The notes beneath the pieces were generated by a model. It was not told where the DNA came from and did not search any database. It worked only from the letters and a program-made list of their open reading frames with translations. A DNA stretch of 64,000 nt from Porphyridium purpureum (lineage: Eukaryota > Rhodophyta > Bangiophyceae > Porphyridiales > Porphyridiaceae): positions 2,046,001 through 2,110,000 of the forward strand of contig VRMN01000003.1 in NCBI GenBank assembly GCA_008690995.1, in the 5' to 3' direction. Below, one piece after another: positions 61,195-64,000 of the stretch. A program made the translations under genes and the position numbers. Position 1 is the stretch's first letter. Every line of letters starts with the position of its first letter.

Positions 61195-62193
61195 ATGGCT
61201 GCCGAAACCTCGCGCTGGGCGGCGACGGCGTTCGCTGTGTTTCCGTGCGCCGGGCAGGCGAGACGCGACGTTCGCGCCACGCGTGGTCTCGTCTCTTCGC
61301 GAGCGATGCGCGTTCAAATGGGCGCCGCGGGAAGCCGCGATCTGCTGGTGGTGGGAGCCGGAGAACTCGGAAAGCGCGTGGGGCGTCTCTGGAAGCAACA
61401 TGAAGAGACGAGCTCTGCGCGCGTGGTGGCGGTCACGAAAAGTAACGCATCGCATGCCGAGCTTCGTTCGTATGGCCTGGAAGCGTATACGTGGGAACAG
61501 TACATGGCCGAACGTGACGCCGCGGATCCAGGGCTTGCGTTCCCGTACGTGCTCCTAAGCGCGAGCTTTGGCGCAATCGCGCAGGATCCTGCATTGGTTG
61601 CATCGGCCTTGTCGCAGTGGGACGCAGCGTCTGATGGTGTCTTTGTGTACACATCGTCAACAGGTGTTGTGGCGACTGGTGCGAAGATTCTGGAACCTGG
61701 TGTGGTCCTGGATGAGAATGCGCCGCTGAGTGAAGAGCCGCGCGCGCAAAAGTTGGCACACATTGAGCATCAGGTTCTGCAAAATGCTGGCTGCGTGGCG
61801 CGGCTGGCAGGGCTGTACACGCGGACGCGCGGTCCGCATAATTTCTGGGTGCGTGCGGGCAAGGTTGATTCCAGCGCAGACTGTATGATCAATATGGTGC
61901 ATTACCAAGACGCGGCACGATATGTGACGGCCACCCTGCGCAAGGGAGAAGAGGCGAGGAACAAGTTGCTGCTGGTGACAAGCGAGGCTTTAAGCAGGCG
62001 CGAAATATGCGAAGCAGCCATCGAAAAGGTTCCAGATCTTCAGCCGCCGGCCGGCGCGGAGATGCAGTACGGCCCGCCTGCCGAGGCGTGGGAGTCGCGT
62101 CGTGTCTTCAGTAACGACTGGACACGTCAGTTTCTGGACGGAATCGAACCGCTCTTTCCCACTTACCGCGACGGCCTGGCGTGGACTGAGTAG
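61195..62193 (+). CDS. YeeZ-like NAD(P)-dependent epimerase/SDR, plastid-type presequence
   Basis: About 332 residues from MAAETSRWAA (frame open at 61138). The presequence AATAFAVFPCAGQARRD through about residue 40 resembles a plastid transit peptide with an aromatic residue near the start. Then an atypical SDR: nucleotide-binding LLVVGAGELGKRVG, VFVYTSSTGVVATGA, CVARLAGLYTRTRGPHNFW and the late NMVHYQDAARYVTA block, as in YeeZ and algal/plant NAD-epimerase-like proteins. There is no obvious YxxxK catalytic pair, so it may bind a cofactor for a redox-sensing or non-catalytic task. Substrate unknown. Downstream neighbour HMA1 is convergent, 77 bases away. Confidence 0.8.
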   Translation: MAAETSRWAATAFAVFPCAGQARRDVRATRGLVSSRAMRVQMGAAGSRDLLVVGAGELGKRVGRLWKQHEETSSARVVAVTKSNASHAELRSYGLEAYTWEQYMAERDAADPGLAFPYVLLSASFGAIAQDPALVASALSQWDAASDGVFVYTSSTGVVATGAKILEPGVVLDENAPLSEEPRAQKLAHIEHQVLQNAGCVARLAGLYTRTRGPHNFWVRAGKVDSSADCMINMVHYQDAARYVTATLRKGEEARNKLLLVTSEALSRREICEAAIEKVPDLQPPAGAEMQYGPPAEAWESRRVFSNDWTRQFLDGIEPLFPTYRDGLAWTE

Positions 62194-62270
62194 GCAGAAG
62201 GATTGAAAATAAAAAGTGCACGGCACAGAACTTCATAAATACAGCGAGCTGCGGCTCTCCGTTTCTATCT

Positions 62271-64000
62271 TTACATCCCGCTCCAGCGATCGCTAAGCAA
62301 GCGAAGCCCGTTGAGGCCAACTAACACTGTGCTTCCTTCGTGTAGGCACACACAGAGCCAGAGCGGCACAGAAAATGCGACTCCGAGGGCACTCGCGAGC
62401 ATCATCATACCAAGCGCAAACGTAACATTTTGAACGACAATACGCTGCGCCGCGCGCGCCTTGCGCTGGAACCACACGACATCCTGGATGCGCTGGCGCA
62501 TAATCACAACGTCAGCGGCGTGGATTGCGGTCGCCGAGGCGTTTTCGTGTCCGATGGACGCGCCAACAGTAGACGCCGCTAACGCGGGTGCGTCATTAAT
62601 GCCATCACCGACGTACAGCACTGAATTCTTTCCGTCGCTGGTATTGAACGACGAAATCAGTTCAAGCTTCTCCTCGGGCTTCTTCTCGGCCCAGACGTCG
62701 TCGATCGAGCCGATCCGCTGAGCCAGTCTCAAGGCACTAGCGGCACGGTCGCCCGTGAGCATACCCACGCGCACTCCGGTCGCTTTGAACGCGGCCAGCG
62801 CCGCGGCTGCGTCTGGGCGAGGTGCGTCCTGAAACCGGAAAAGAGCGAGCTCACCGAGTGAAGAGTGGTACACTGCGATAGATTCGCCTCGCGATTCGCC
62901 CAGCTCTGCGCGCTCGTGCATCCAACGTTTCTGTGCCTCTGTCAGCGAGCCCTGTTCTTCAAGAAAGGTGGTGCGGCCAAAATACACAGCCTCATTTGAC
63001 TCTGCGTGGGTCAGATCCGCTTTGGCGTACAGACCCTGTCCTGATACAAACCCAAAACCGCGCACCGATATGGGCTTCACACCGCGTTGCGCGGCCTCGT
63101 TCAGCACAGCTACCGCAATGGGGTGCACTGTGTTATCCTCGAGTGCCGCCGCCACGCTTAGCATGCGCGGAATATTGGTCGTTGCATCGCTGTGCTCATC
63201 GTAGCAGTCAATGCCCAGTAGCGCCGGTGTGCCGGTTGTCAGCGTGCCGGTCTTGTCGAACACGACTCGCCGGACATTTGCAATGGCCTCCACAGTGCGC
63301 GCGCCGCCTTTGACGAGCACTCCGCGTCGAGCACACGCCGACAGGGTCGACAAGTATGCTACGGGGGCGCCAATGACGAGCGCACAAGGGCTGGCCGTGA
63401 CCAGGAAACCAAGTGCGCGGCTGAGCGAACCAGCGGGGCCAACGTACGGTATGTGAGCACGGAGCACAAAACGTGCAAGCGGCGGGAGCAGCAGCGCAAT
63501 GGCAAGCGAGCAACACACGATGAGCTGCGCGTAGGTTCGGCCGAATCGGTCCAAAAAGCCCTGAAGCTGCGGCCGGTTTTGCTGCGCAGTCGTCACCAGC
63601 TTGATCATGCGGGACACGGTGCTCTCTGCGCCTGTTCGGAGCACCTTCAGAGTCAATGTGCCATCGACGGTCCTCGCGCCCGCCGGGATTTCGCTCCCAC
63701 GCTCCACAGCGCGGGGCTCTGCCTCGCCTGTAATGTGTTCCATGCTAACATAAGGCGCCCCCTCGATAACGATGCCGTCACAAGGCGCCAGCTCACCTGT
63801 GCGGACAAGCAAGAGATCACCTACGCAGACCTGGTCGATTGGCACAAGCTCGTAGCCATCGCCCGGTGCGCCCGGCGTCTTGCGGTACGCAGTGCTCGCA
63901 GACAGCTCCTGGAGCGCATCGAGATCGCCGCGCGCCTTTTCCGTGACGCGCTTCTCTGCTGAGTGCGATAAAGCGTAGAGTGCCATGAGCAGCGCGCCCT
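62271..64000 (-). CDS. HMA1: HMA1-type P1B heavy-metal ATPase (5' end beyond the window)
   Basis: Plastid-envelope-type metal pump (Cu/Zn/Co/Cd family P1B-4). Seen: the actuator domain with HITGEAEP, the ion-binding helix motif SPCALVIGAPVAYLS (SPC rather than CPC), phosphorylation site FDKTGTLTTG, LTGDRAASALRLAQ, the hinge VLYVGDGINDAPALAAS and the C-terminal membrane part with CLHEGSTVLVGLNGLRLL. The SPC motif and His-Glu-Gly end fit HMA1 (subgroup P1B-4). 571 residues are visible from Met at 63986, but the frame runs on to base 64000 (GALL before that Met, as in the family), so the N-terminal region and first helices lie outside the window. Confidence 0.92.
   Translation of the reverse strand, partial: GALLMALYALSHSAEKRVTEKARGDLDALQELSASTAYRKTPGAPGDGYELVPIDQVCVGDLLLVRTGELAPCDGIVIEGAPYVSMEHITGEAEPRAVERGSEIPAGARTVDGTLTLKVLRTGAESTVSRMIKLVTTAQQNRPQLQGFLDRFGRTYAQLIVCCSLAIALLLPPLARFVLRAHIPYVGPAGSLSRALGFLVTASPCALVIGAPVAYLSTLSACARRGVLVKGGARTVEAIANVRRVVFDKTGTLTTGTPALLGIDCYDEHSDATTNIPRMLSVAAALEDNTVHPIAVAVLNEAAQRGVKPISVRGFGFVSGQGLYAKADLTHAESNEAVYFGRTTFLEEQGSLTEAQKRWMHERAELGESRGESIAVYHSSLGELALFRFQDAPRPDAAAALAAFKATGVRVGMLTGDRAASALRLAQRIGSIDDVWAEKKPEEKLELISSFNTSDGKNSVLYVGDGINDAPALAASTVGASIGHENASATAIHAADVVIMRQRIQDVVWFQRKARAAQRIVVQNVTFALGMMMLASALGVAFSVPLWLCVCLHEGSTVLVGLNGLRLLSDRWSGM

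Overview
The window reads as nuclear DNA of a compact, nearly intron-free eukaryote with a plastid. The best guess is a unicellular red alga of the Cyanidiophyceae (Cyanidioschyzon merolae-like). Grounds seen in the sequence: 26 protein genes in 64 kb, each one uninterrupted reading frame, including one of 13 kb; GC-rich coding sequence; several proteins with plastid-type N-terminal extensions; and plant/algal families (phytyl ester synthase, HMA1-type P1B ATPase) beside animal/fungal-like ones (Cdc25, ATM, Brl1/Brr6, GCNA). The strongest clue is two tRNA genes that can only be folded as circularly permuted genes, one of them also interrupted by a T-loop intron. That gene architecture is known from C. 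merolae. The species call is inference.

Layout. 0.7-12.2 kb: DNA polymerase alpha subunit B, a protein O-mannosyltransferase without MIR domain, a SART3/Prp24-like U6 snRNP factor, the V-ATPase proteolipid, a 2.2 kb gene-free stretch, a small unknown protein and phosphatidylinositol synthase. 12.4-25.7 kb: a giant ATM/Tel1 kinase. 26.3-36.5 kb: Cdc25 phosphatase, an unknown two-pass membrane protein, phytyl ester synthase, a stand-alone PurE, an atypical protein kinase and a steroid 5-alpha-reductase-like enzyme. 36.8-45.4 kb: a very acidic protein, Xaa-Pro aminopeptidase, Brl1/Brr6, two unknown proteins and permuted tRNA-Lys(UUU). 46-53.3 kb: a FIST-ankyrin protein, an EMB8/ABHD hydrolase, a TMEM184/LAZ1 protein and a GT25-like enzyme. 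53.4-64 kb: permuted, intron-containing tRNA-Glu(UUC), GCNA/SprT protease, an NTPase-like/xanthine phosphoribosyltransferase fusion, an RMD1/DUF155 protein, a YeeZ-like SDR and a 5'-truncated HMA1 metal ATPase.

Functional links. There is no operon logic. Several genes touch S phase and genome integrity (POLA2, ATM, CDC25, GCNA) or the nuclear envelope (BRL1). An E2F-type site lies before POLA2. The 10-mer CCGATAAACC lies just upstream of both BRL1 and GCNA. Purine metabolism appears twice (PurE, XPRT fusion) and plastid or lipid functions several times (PES, HMA1, PIS, plastid-type presequences). No virus-derived or transposable element was recognised.
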